Positions 54,715 through 62,279 of a stretch of DNA of 64,000 bases are shown here, piece by piece (position 1 is the stretch's first letter; each line of letters begins with the position of its first letter). Origin of the DNA: Streptomyces nymphaeiformis (GTDB taxonomy: Bacteria; Actinomycetota; Actinomycetes; Streptomycetales; Streptomycetaceae); the NCBI RefSeq assembly GCF_014203895.1, contig NZ_JACHJY010000001.1, positions 1-64,000 on the forward strand, given 5' to 3'. The position numbers and the translations under genes are program-made. The notes beneath the pieces are model-generated. The model made no database searches. It saw only the letters and a program-made list of their open reading frames with translations, and was not told the origin of the DNA.

Positions 54715-56994
54715 GTGGCCGCGCAGGAAGCCGTGGACACGGTCAGAGACCGTGAGATCGGTGTCGAGCAGGAACATCTGGATCAGGTCTACCGCCGCCT
54801 CGAGGAGAAGATCCACGAGGCGGAGTTCCTGATGAACGACGCCGCCCAGCGGGGCCAGGTCGGCACGCCCGGCGCCCTCGCCGAGCGCGACGCCCAGGTC
54901 TTCCGGGCCGGCATCCACCTCAACCGGCTCAACAACGAGTTCGAGGACTTCCTCTTCGGCCGGATCGACCTGCTGTACGGCAAGGACGGGAAGAAGGGCC
55001 CCGACGGCGCCTACACCTCCGTCGAGCCAGCCGAGGACGCCGTACGGCCCGACAACACCGCCGAGATCGGCGAGACCCTCCACATCGGGCGGATCGGCGT
55101 CCTCGACTCCGACTACGCGCCGCTCGTCATCGACTGGCGCGCGCCCGCCGCCGCGCCGTTCTACCGGTCCACCCCCGTCGACCCCGGCCGCGTCGTGCGC
55201 CGTCGCGTCATCCGCTCCAAGGGCCGCCAGGTCCTCGGCGTCGAGGACGACCTCATGCGCCCCGAGCTGCGGGCCACCCTCGACGGGTGCGAGCTGCCCG
55301 TGATCGGCGACGGCGCCCTGATGGCCGCCCTCGGCCAGGCCCGCAGCCACACCATGCGGGACATCGTGTCCTCCATCCAGGCCGAGCAGGACCTCGTCAT
55401 CCGGGCGCCCGCCGCCTCCGTGACGTACGTCGAGGGCGGGCCGGGCACCGGGAAGACGGCGGTCGCGCTGCACCGGGCCGCCTACCTGCTCTACCAGGAC
55501 CGTCGGCGGTACGCGGGCGGCATCCTGATCGTCTCCCCGACCCCGCTCCTCGTCTCGTACACCGAGGGCGTCCTGCCCTCCCTCGGCGAGGAGGGCCAGG
55601 TCGCGATCCGCGCCGTCGGTTCGCTCGTCGACGGCGCCGAGGCCACCGCGTACGACGAACCGGCCGTCGCCCGCGTCAAGGGCTCCTCCCGCATGGTCCA
55701 CGTGCTCCGCAAGGCCGCCCGCGGCGCCCTGGACAGCCCGGACGCCCCGCAGCTCCTGCGCGTCGTCGCCTTCGGGCGCCGGCTCGAACTCGAAGCCGAC
55801 GAGTTGCGCCGCATCCGGCACAACGTCCTCGGCGGCACCGCCCCCGTCAACCTGCTCCGCCCGCGTGCCCGCCGGCTGCTCCTCGACGCGCTGTACGCCA
55901 AGTCCGGCGCCGCCGGCCGGCACAGCGACCCCGAGCTCGCCGCCGAGCTGCGCTCCTCCTTCGACGAGGACGTGTCGACCGAGGACTCCTTCCTCGGATT
56001 CCTCGACGCGTGGTGGCCGGAACTCAGCCCCCGCCAGGTCCTCGACGCGATGGCCGACGAGCGGCGGCTCGGCCGCTGGGCCCGCCGGATCCTCAACCCG
56101 GGCGAGGTGCGCCGGCTCGCGCGCTCGCTGCGCCGCCGGGAGCTCTCCGTCCACGACGTCGCCCTCCTCGACGAGCTGAACACCCTGCTCGGCGCCCCGG
56201 CCCGGCCCCGCAAGAAGCGGGAGTACGACCCGCTGGACCAGCTCACGGGCCTGGAGGAGCTGATGCCCGTACGGGAGGAGACCCAGCGGGAGCGGGCCGA
56301 GCGGCTCGCGGCGGAGCGCACCGAGTACGCGCACGTGATCGTCGACGAGGCCCAGGACCTGACGCCCATGCAGTGGCGGATGGTCGGGCGGCGCGGCCGG
56401 CACGCCACCTGGACGGTCGTCGGCGACCCGGCGCAGTCCTCCTGGTCGGACCCGGACGAGGCGGCGGAGTCCCGCGACGAGGCCCTCGGCACCCGGCCGC
56501 GGCGCCGCTTCGAGCTCACCGTGAACTACCGGAACCCGGCGGAGATCGCCGAGCTGGCCGCGAAGGTCCTCGCGCTCGCCATGCCGGGCAAGGAGTCGCC
56601 GCGCGCGGTCCGCTCGACGGGCGTCGAGCCCCGGTTCGTCACGGTCCCGGAGAAGGCCGATCTGGCCGAAACCGTACGTTTGGAGGCCGAGCGGCTGCTC
56701 CACGAGGTGGACGGGACGGTCGGTGTCGTCGTCGCGATGAACCGGCGCGCGGAGGCCGCCGGCTGGCTCGCCGGGCTCGGCGACCGGGTCGTGGCGCTCG
56801 GCTCCCTGGAGGCGAAGGGCCTGGAGTACGACGCGACGGTGGTCGTCTCGCCCGCGGAGATCGCGGACGAGTCCCCGGCCGGCCTGCGGGTGCTCTACGT
56901 GGCGCTGACCCGGTCCACGCAGGCCCTGACGGTGCTCTCGGGCGACCGGGACATGCCGGACGAGGCCGGGGTCCCGGACCTGCTGCGGGACTGA
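54715..56994 (+). CDS. helD: RNA polymerase recycling ATPase HelD
   Basis: A 759-residue superfamily 1 helicase-like ATPase of the actinobacterial HelD class. An N-terminal coiled coil (about residues 1-70) would reach the secondary channel of RNA polymerase. The 1A domain has Walker A GGPGTGKTAVALHR (about residue 246). Walker B reads VIVDEAQDLTPMQW, and motif IV-VI regions end in LEAKGLEYDATVV and YVALTRSTQAL. HelD removes RNA polymerase from nucleic acid; some streptomycete members confer rifamycin tolerance. It starts with a GTG after GAAGGGGGCC. Confidence 0.93.
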   Translation: MAAQEAVDTVRDREIGVEQEHLDQVYRRLEEKIHEAEFLMNDAAQRGQVGTPGALAERDAQVFRAGIHLNRLNNEFEDFLFGRIDLLYGKDGKKGPDGAYTSVEPAEDAVRPDNTAEIGETLHIGRIGVLDSDYAPLVIDWRAPAAAPFYRSTPVDPGRVVRRRVIRSKGRQVLGVEDDLMRPELRATLDGCELPVIGDGALMAALGQARSHTMRDIVSSIQAEQDLVIRAPAASVTYVEGGPGTGKTAVALHRAAYLLYQDRRRYAGGILIVSPTPLLVSYTEGVLPSLGEEGQVAIRAVGSLVDGAEATAYDEPAVARVKGSSRMVHVLRKAARGALDSPDAPQLLRVVAFGRRLELEADELRRIRHNVLGGTAPVNLLRPRARRLLLDALYAKSGAAGRHSDPELAAELRSSFDEDVSTEDSFLGFLDAWWPELSPRQVLDAMADERRLGRWARRILNPGEVRRLARSLRRRELSVHDVALLDELNTLLGAPARPRKKREYDPLDQLTGLEELMPVREETQRERAERLAAERTEYAHVIVDEAQDLTPMQWRMVGRRGRHATWTVVGDPAQSSWSDPDEAAESRDEALGTRPRRRFELTVNYRNPAEIAELAAKVLALAMPGKESPRAVRSTGVEPRFVTVPEKADLAETVRLEAERLLHEVDGTVGVVVAMNRRAEAAGWLAGLGDRVVALGSLEAKGLEYDATVVVSPAEIADESPAGLRVLYVALTRSTQALTVLSGDRDMPDEAGVPDLLRD

Positions 56995-57061
56995 GCGGCC
57001 GGGGCGCGGGGCGGGGTCCGCTCCGCCGCCCGGGGCTGATTTCAGGTCAACCTGCGGCGCT

Positions 57062-57087
57062 GGAATCACCAGGCAGGGTGGTTTGTT
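57062..57087 (+). promoter_or_regulatory. SigR-type promoter
   Basis: GGAAT (57062-57066) and GTT (57085-57087) are separated by exactly 18 bp, matching the GGAAT-N18-GTT consensus of the disulfide-stress sigma factor SigR. The base before GGAAT is T where the fuller consensus has G. Transcription would start a few bases downstream, at the edge of the foldable RNA that begins at 57097. Confidence 0.6.
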
Positions 57088-57094
57088 AGCCTTG

Positions 57095-57249
57095 TCGTGG
57101 CACCGGCTCGATCCAAGCCCCCGGGCCCAACCTTCGTCCCTCAGAGGGACCACTTGCCGCGAGGCGAGCATGGCGGGTCGGTGCCACTTGGACGTACGTA
57201 CGAAGTTGAGGCCCCTGTCACCTCCGGGTGACGGGGGCCTCTTCTGTTT
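57095..57249 (+). ncRNA. candidate structured sRNA or attenuating leader
   Basis: GUGGCACCG (57097-57105) pairs perfectly with CGGUGCCAC (57179-57187), and the helix can be extended by GAUCC with GGGUC. Inside are GUCCCU-CAG-AGGGAC (57136-57150) and a six-pair hairpin, CUUGCC with GGCGAG, closed by a GCGA tetraloop. Together they make a multibranch fold. A terminator (57208-57249) follows. The start position is inferred from the promoter. I cannot match it to a known riboswitch or sRNA family from memory. It could act in trans, or control malic enzyme by early termination. Confidence 0.55.
57208..57249 (+). terminator. intrinsic terminator before malic enzyme
   Basis: GAGGCCCC-T-GTCACC pairs with GGTGAC-G-GGGGCCTC (15 pairs including one G-U) around a 4-base loop, and is followed by TTCTGTTT. 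It lies 157 bp upstream of the malic enzyme start, so most transcripts from the SigR-like promoter should stop here. Confidence 0.85.
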
Positions 57250-57303
57250 CCCGGCAACTTCTCGTATGGTGGAAACTACTTTCCGAAAACAAAATGACCG
57301 TAT

Positions 57304-57322
57304 TACCTGCTACCGGCAGGTA
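57304..57322. promoter_or_regulatory. inverted repeat upstream of malic enzyme
   Basis: TACCTGC-TACCG-GCAGGTA is a perfect 7-bp inverted repeat with a 5-bp centre in AT-richer sequence, 84 bp before the malic enzyme start. It may be an operator at the gene's own promoter. Confidence 0.5.
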
Positions 57323-57405
57323 GGTGCGACCATCGGAGGGCGCCGCCAGGCAACCAGCCGGGGCGGCGTAGCAACGAAGCTCAGGGAAAGCAGAGGAACT
57401 CGGCC

Positions 57406-58836
57406 ATGGCAACGGCGCCCAGCGTCTCGTACTCGATGACGGTCCGGCTGGAGGTTCCCGCGAGCGGAACCGCGGTCTCCCAGCTCACCACGGCGGTGGA
57501 GTCCCACGGCGGGTCCGTCACCGGCCTCGACGTGACCGCCTCCGGCCACGAGAAGCTCCGCATCGACGTCACCATCGCGGCCACCTCGACCGCGCACGCC
57601 GACGAGATCGTCGCGCAGCTGCGCACCATCGAGGGCGTCGTGCTCGGCAAGGTCTCCGACCGCACGTTCCTCATGCACCTCGGCGGCAAGATCGAGATGG
57701 CGTCGAAGCACCCCATCCGCAACCGTGACGACCTCTCGATGATCTACACCCCGGGCGTCGCCCGCGTGTGCATGGCGATCGCCGAGAACCCCGAGGACGC
57801 GCGCCGCCTCACCATCAAGCGCAACACCGTCGCGGTCGTCACCGACGGCTCCGCCGTCCTCGGCCTCGGCAACATCGGCCCGATGGCCGCCATGCCGGTC
57901 ATGGAGGGCAAGGCGGCCCTGTTCAAGCGCTTCGCCGACATCGATGCCTGGCCGATCTGCCTCGACACCCAGGACACCGACGAGATCGTCGCGATCGTCA
58001 AGGCGATCGCCCCCGGCTTCGCGGGCATCAACCTGGAGGACATCTCCGCCCCCCGCTGCTTCGAGATCGAGGCCCGGCTGCGCGAGGCCCTCGACATCCC
58101 GGTCTTCCACGACGACCAGCACGGCACCGCCATCGTCGTCCTCGCCGCCCTCACCAACGCGCTGCGCGTGGTCGGCAAGGGCATCGGCGACGTACGGGTC
58201 GTCATGTCCGGTGCCGGCGCCGCCGGTACGGCCATCCTCAAGCTGCTGATCGCGGCGGGCGTGAAGCACGCCGTCGTCGCCGACATCCACGGCGTCGTGC
58301 ACGCGGGCCGCGAGGACCTCGTGGACGCCGCGCCCGGCACTCCGCTGCGCTGGATCGCCGACAACACCAACCCCGAGGGCGTCACCGGCACCCTCAAGCA
58401 GGCCGTCGTCGGCGCGGACGTGTTCATCGGCGTCTCCGCCCCGAACCTGCTGGGCGCGGAGGACGTGGCCGCCATGGCCGAGGGCGCCATCGTGTTCGCG
58501 CTCGCGAACCCCGACCCGGAGGTCGACCCGGCCGCCGCCCGGCAGACGGCCGCCGTCGTCGCCACCGGCCGCTCGGACTTCCCGAACCAGATCAACAACG
58601 TGCTGGTCTTCCCGGGCGTGTTCCGCGGTCTGCTCGACGCCCAGTCCCGTACGGTCAACACCGAGATGATGCTCGCGGCGGCCTCCGCCCTCGCCGATGT
58701 GGTCACCGAGGACGAGCTGAACCCGAACTACATCATCCCGTCGGTCTTCAACGACAAGGTCGCCGGCGCGGTCGCCGGAGCCGTCCGGAACGCGGCGAAG
58801 GCCGCGGGCGCGGGCGTGGCGCCCGGCGGGCGCTGA
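57406..58836 (+). CDS. malic enzyme with N-terminal ACT domain
   Basis: A 476-residue enzyme. An ACT-like domain (residues 8-85) precedes the malic enzyme core. TPGVARVCMAIAENP and GNIGPMAAMPVMEGKA mark the N-terminal part. The metal site is in NLEDISAPRCFEIEARLR and HDDQHGTAIV. The nucleotide-binding motif is SGAGAAGTAIL. It converts malate to pyruvate and CO2 with NAD or NADP reduction; the cofactor cannot be settled from sequence. S. coelicolor has a homologous gene in the same order. The start has an AGGAA site. Confidence 0.94.
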   Translation: MATAPSVSYSMTVRLEVPASGTAVSQLTTAVESHGGSVTGLDVTASGHEKLRIDVTIAATSTAHADEIVAQLRTIEGVVLGKVSDRTFLMHLGGKIEMASKHPIRNRDDLSMIYTPGVARVCMAIAENPEDARRLTIKRNTVAVVTDGSAVLGLGNIGPMAAMPVMEGKAALFKRFADIDAWPICLDTQDTDEIVAIVKAIAPGFAGINLEDISAPRCFEIEARLREALDIPVFHDDQHGTAIVVLAALTNALRVVGKGIGDVRVVMSGAGAAGTAILKLLIAAGVKHAVVADIHGVVHAGREDLVDAAPGTPLRWIADNTNPEGVTGTLKQAVVGADVFIGVSAPNLLGAEDVAAMAEGAIVFALANPDPEVDPAAARQTAAVVATGRSDFPNQINNVLVFPGVFRGLLDAQSRTVNTEMMLAAASALADVVTEDELNPNYIIPSVFNDKVAGAVAGAVRNAAKAAGAGVAPGGR

Positions 58837-59148
58837 CGGCGCGTCGTGGCTCGCGGAGCCGTAAACCCGCCTTTAGGGTGGCGTTTCGGCTCCGCGCTGT
58901 CTCCGCGGTGTCGACCGAACGTCACCACCACGGGGCTCTGGCGCTTTTCGTGTGACCCGAGGGGGTGCCGGATTGGCGTTCCCGCCGCTGGTGGGGGCAG
59001 GATGCGTGTTTGGGCGCGCGGGTCTGTCATTTGACCCGGGTCCGGGGACTGTCCGAGGGCCCTGGCAGCATCGGCTTCGCTGTACCCAATCACGCGGATT
59101 CCGCCGCGTGGCACGCCTCACAGGCAAGAAGAACACGGGAGTAACAAC
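58837..59148 (+). promoter_or_regulatory. malic enzyme/HU intergenic region
   Basis: About 310 bp. A hairpin with a 9-bp outer stem, GCGGAGCCG/CGGCTCCGC (58853-58895), probably terminates the malic enzyme message. The rest has no gene; a good ribosome binding site (GGGAG) lies 10 bp before the HU start, and a TTGACC near 59032 may be a -35 element. Confidence 0.5.
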
Positions 59149-59430
59149 ATGAACCGCAGTGAGCTGGTGGCCGCTCTGGCCGACCGCGCCGAGGTGACCC
59201 GCAAGGACGCCGACGCCGTGCTGGCCGCTCTCGCCGAGACCGTCGGTGAGGTCGTCGCCAAGGGCGACGAGAAGGTCACCATCCCCGGCTTCCTGACCTT
59301 CGAGCGCACCCACCGTGCCGCTCGCACCGCTCGTAACCCGCAGACCGGCGACCCGATCGACATCCCGGCCGGCTACAGCGTGAAGGTCTCCGCGGGCTCG
59401 AAGCTCAAGGAAGCCGCCAAGGGCAAGTAA
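59149..59430 (+). CDS. hupA: HU family DNA-binding protein
   Basis: A 93-residue nucleoid protein with the HU signature (GFLTFERTHRAARTARNPQTGDPIDIPA) and no lysine-rich tail, so it is the short vegetative type of Streptomyces rather than the spore-enriched HupS, which carries a histone-like extension. It binds and bends DNA without strong sequence preference. A strong terminator follows. Confidence 0.96.
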   Translation: MNRSELVAALADRAEVTRKDADAVLAALAETVGEVVAKGDEKVTIPGFLTFERTHRAARTARNPQTGDPIDIPAGYSVKVSAGSKLKEAAKGK

Positions 59431-59446
59431 GGCGGCCTAGAGGCGA

Positions 59447-59487
59447 CGAAAGGGCGGCCACCCTGTCAGGGGGTGGCCGCCCTTTCG
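59447..59487. terminator. HU/murA bidirectional terminator
   Basis: A perfect 17-bp stem (59447-59463 with 59471-59487) around a 7-base loop separates the convergent HU and murA genes. Confidence 0.9.
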
Positions 59488-59557
59488 TATGAGCCCGTAC
59501 GGGCCCTTGCGGGCCCTTGACGCCTTACGGGGCCCCGGCGGGGCCCCGTGCGGCACG

Positions 59558-60898
59558 TCAGACCAGCGCGCTGCCCGGCAGTTCGACCTTCGCGCCCAGT
59601 TCCACGAGCTTCTCCATGAAGTTCTCGTAGCCGCGGTTGATCAGGTCGATGCCGTGGACCCGGGAGGTGCCCTGGGCCGCGAGCGCCGCGATCAGGTACG
59701 AGAAGCCGCCGCGCAGGTCGGGGATGACCAGGTCGGCGCCCTGGAGCTTCGTCGGGCCCGACACGACCGCGGAGTGCAGGAAGTTCCGCTGGCCGAAGCG
59801 GCAGTCGGAGCCGCCCAGGCACTCGCGGTACAGCTGGATGTGCGCGCCCATCTGGTTCAGCGCGGACGTGAAGCCGAGCCGGGACTCGTACACCGTCTCG
59901 TGGATGATGGAGAGGCCGGAGGCCTGCGTCAGGGCCACGACGAGCGGCTGCTGCCAGTCCGTCTGGAAGCCGGGGTGCACGTCCGTCTCCAGGTGGATCG
60001 CGTTGAGCGAGCCGCCCGGGTGCCAGAAGCGGATGCCCTCGTCGTCGATCTCGAAGGCGCCGCCGACCTTCCGGTACGTGTTGAGGAAGGTCATCATCGA
60101 GCGCTGCTGGGCGCCGCGCACGTAGATGTTGCCCTCGGTCGCCAGCGCCGCCGACGCCCAGGAGGCCGCCTCCAGGCGGTCCGGGAGCGCCCGGTGGGTG
60201 TAGCCGTCGAGGCGGTCGACACCGGTGATCCGGATGGTCCGGTCGGTGTCCATGGAGATGATCGCGCCCATCTTCTGCAGGACGCAGATCAGGTCCTCGA
60301 TCTCGGGCTCCACGGCCGCGTTCGACAGCTCGGTGACGCCCTCCGCGAGGACCGCCGTGAGCAGCACCTGCTCGGTCGAGCCGACCGAGGGGTACGGGAG
60401 GCGGATCTTGCAACCGCGAAGGCGCTGCGGGGCCTCCAGGTACTGCCCGTCCGCCCGCTTCTCGATGGTGGCGCCGAACTGGCGCAGCACGTCGAAGTGG
60501 AAGTCGATGGGCCGGCCGCCGATGTCGCAGCCGCCCAGGCCCGGGATGAACGCGTGGCCGAGGCGGTGCAGCAGCGGGCCGCAGAAGAGGATCGGGATGC
60601 GCGACGAGCCGGCGTGGGCATCGATGTCAGCGACGTTCGCGGACTCGACGTGCGTCGGGTCGAGGACGAGCTCGCCGGGCTCCTCGCCCGGGCGGACCGT
60701 CACCCCGTGCAGCTGGAGCAGCCCGCGGACCACGCGGACGTCACGGATGTCTGGAACGTTGCGCAGGCGGCTGGGGCCGCTGCCGAGCAGGGCGGCGACC
60801 ATCGCCTTGGGCACGAGGTTCTTCGCGCCGCGAACGCGGATCTCGCCCTCGAGCGGGGTTCCGCCGTGGACAAGCAGGACATCGTCTGTGCCGGTCAT
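59558..60898 (-). CDS. murA: UDP-N-acetylglucosamine 1-carboxyvinyltransferase
   Basis: A 446-residue EPSP-like enzyme that adds enolpyruvate to UDP-GlcNAc, the first committed step of peptidoglycan synthesis. The loop reads GLGGCDIGGRPIDFHF, so the fosfomycin target cysteine is kept, whereas mycobacterial MurA has aspartate there. RGAKNLVPKAMVAAL near the N terminus is conserved. The start is the ATG at 60898 (MTGTDDVLLVHGG); a longer in-frame reading belongs to the shadow of the divergent gene. Confidence 0.95.
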   Translation of the reverse strand: MTGTDDVLLVHGGTPLEGEIRVRGAKNLVPKAMVAALLGSGPSRLRNVPDIRDVRVVRGLLQLHGVTVRPGEEPGELVLDPTHVESANVADIDAHAGSSRIPILFCGPLLHRLGHAFIPGLGGCDIGGRPIDFHFDVLRQFGATIEKRADGQYLEAPQRLRGCKIRLPYPSVGSTEQVLLTAVLAEGVTELSNAAVEPEIEDLICVLQKMGAIISMDTDRTIRITGVDRLDGYTHRALPDRLEAASWASAALATEGNIYVRGAQQRSMMTFLNTYRKVGGAFEIDDEGIRFWHPGGSLNAIHLETDVHPGFQTDWQQPLVVALTQASGLSIIHETVYESRLGFTSALNQMGAHIQLYRECLGGSDCRFGQRNFLHSAVVSGPTKLQGADLVIPDLRGGFSYLIAALAAQGTSRVHGIDLINRGYENFMEKLVELGAKVELPGSALV

Positions 60899-61177
60899 GT
60901 ATCTCGCGTTCCGAAAGTGGGGTCCGACGGGTGGCCAGAGAAAAGGGTAAGGGTCCATGAGACCCCCTTCGGGTGCCTCGGGGGGCCTGTCAGATGTAAT
61001 GAATTCGGCACAACACCCTCTGCTTCCGTGAACGTGCGGAGCGTCACCGTCCGCTTGTCTGCGCGGGGTGGCCCGCCGCCGCCGTCCCGTCCCTCCTGAG
61101 CTGCGGTGGGCTCCGCCTTCCCGCCTTTGCGCCCGACAACCCTCCGCGAACGCCGAAGATGCGGGATCATGTGTCGC
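60899..61177. promoter_or_regulatory. divergent murA/YqgE intergenic region
   Basis: About 280 bp with a short AT-rich patch (TGTAATGAATTC, 60994-61005) that may hold the murA -10 on the minus strand (TTACAT). I see no gene or clear operator. Confidence 0.4.
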
Positions 61178-61738
61178 ATGACCGAGGTGTCCTCGCTCAC
61201 AGGACGGCTGCTCGTGGCCACCCCCGCGCTGGCGGATCCGAACTTCGACCGCGCGGTCGTCCTGCTGCTCGACCACGACGACGAGGGCTCCCTCGGCGTC
61301 GTCCTCAACCGGCCCACGCCGGTGACCGTCGGCGACATCCTCGCCCCCTGGGCCGCCCTCGCCGGCGAGCCCGGCGTCGTCTTCCAGGGCGGTCCCGTCT
61401 CGCTCGACGCGGCCCTCGGCGTCGCCGTGATCCCCGGCGACGAGGGCCCGCTCGGCTGGCGGCGGGTGTACGGCGCGATCGGTCTGGTCGACCTGGAGGC
61501 CCCGCCCGAGCTGCTCGGACCGGCCCTCGGCTCGCTGCGGATCTTCGCGGGGTACGCGGGCTGGGGACCCGGCCAGTTGGAGTCCGAGCTCGGCGACGGC
61601 GCCTGGTACGTGGTCGAGTCGGAGCCCGGCGACGTCTCCTCGCCGCACCCCGAGACGCTCTGGCGGCAGGTGCTGCGACGGCAGCGCGGCGAGCTGGCGA
61701 TGATCGCCACGTACCCCGACGACCCGTCCCTCAACTGA
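61178..61738 (+). CDS. YqgE/AlgH family protein
   Basis: A 186-residue protein of the YqgE/AlgH (DUF179) family. It begins MTEVSSLTGRLLVATPALADPNFDRAVVLL and contains FQGGPVSLDAALG and RIFAGYAGWGPGQLESEL. Members are widespread, but the molecular role is unclear; in some bacteria they affect transcription or alginate regulation. The ATG at 61178 is preferred over in-frame codons 24 positions upstream. Confidence 0.92.
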   Translation: MTEVSSLTGRLLVATPALADPNFDRAVVLLLDHDDEGSLGVVLNRPTPVTVGDILAPWAALAGEPGVVFQGGPVSLDAALGVAVIPGDEGPLGWRRVYGAIGLVDLEAPPELLGPALGSLRIFAGYAGWGPGQLESELGDGAWYVVESEPGDVSSPHPETLWRQVLRRQRGELAMIATYPDDPSLN

Positions 61739-61768
61739 CGCCCCGGGCTTTCAGTACCCTTGGCGGTT

Positions 61769-62056
61769 ATGAGCACTCTCGAGCCCGAGCGCGGGGCAGG
61801 TACGGGAACCCTCGTCGAGCCGACGCCGCAGGTGTCCCACGGTGACGGCGACCACGAGCGCTACGCCCATTACGTCCAGAAGGACAAGATCATGGCGAGC
61901 GCCCTCGACGGCACGCCCGTCGTGGCGCTGTGCGGAAAGGTCTGGGTGCCGGGGCGCGACCCCAAGAAGTACCCGGTCTGTCCGATGTGCAAGGAGATCT
62001 ACGACTCCATGGGCGCCGGCGGTGGCGACAAGGACAAGGGCGGCAAGGACAAGTAA
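61769..62056 (+). CDS. DUF3039 zinc-binding protein
   Basis: A 95-residue protein typical of actinobacterial DUF3039. HYVQKDKIMASALDGTPVVALCGKVW, with a CPMC pair about 25 residues later, suggests a zinc site of the treble-clef or ribbon type. The Gly/Asp/Lys-rich tail is disordered. The function is unknown. It follows the YqgE gene by 30 bp, and a UUCG-capped terminator follows. Confidence 0.88.
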   Translation: MSTLEPERGAGTGTLVEPTPQVSHGDGDHERYAHYVQKDKIMASALDGTPVVALCGKVWVPGRDPKKYPVCPMCKEIYDSMGAGGGDKDKGGKDK

Positions 62057-62077
62057 GCGGGTCCTGACGCCGGGGGC

Positions 62078-62117
62078 GGCCCCCGTCGTGCGTACTTCGG
62101 TACGCACGACGGGGGCC
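62078..62117 (+). terminator. UUCG-loop terminator
   Basis: A perfect 18-bp stem (62078-62095 with 62100-62117) is capped by a TTCG tetraloop and followed by GTTTCG. UUCG loops are very stable, so this is a strong terminator after the DUF3039 gene. Confidence 0.9.
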
Positions 62118-62218
62118 GTTTCGCGTTGTGGCGGTGCGGCCCTCGGGGCAGGTCGATGCGGCCGATGTGGTCGAGACCTCTTGTCGGCCCGCCGGAGCCG
62201 CGCCTAACCTCACGCGTG

Positions 62219-62254
62219 TTGTGCAGCACGAAACGCTCATTGCACATGTTGCAA
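62219..62254. promoter_or_regulatory. operator-like repeats upstream of sugar ABC operon
   Basis: TTGTGCA (62219-62225) has an inverted partner TGCACAT at 62241-62247. That partner lies inside a near-palindrome, TTGCACATGTTGCAA (62240-62254). They sit between a possible -10 (TAACCT near 62205) and the start at 62280, a typical place for a LacI- or GntR-type repressor site. Confidence 0.5.
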
Positions 62255-62279
62255 CGCACGCATTCGGAGGGGACCTGCC

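Noticed and set aside
57170..57439. 90-codon reading frame inside the candidate RNA
   Set aside because: It has a weak GAGG site, runs through the terminator and into the start of malic enzyme in another frame, and its product has no recognisable domain. It remains a remote alternative as a leader peptide.
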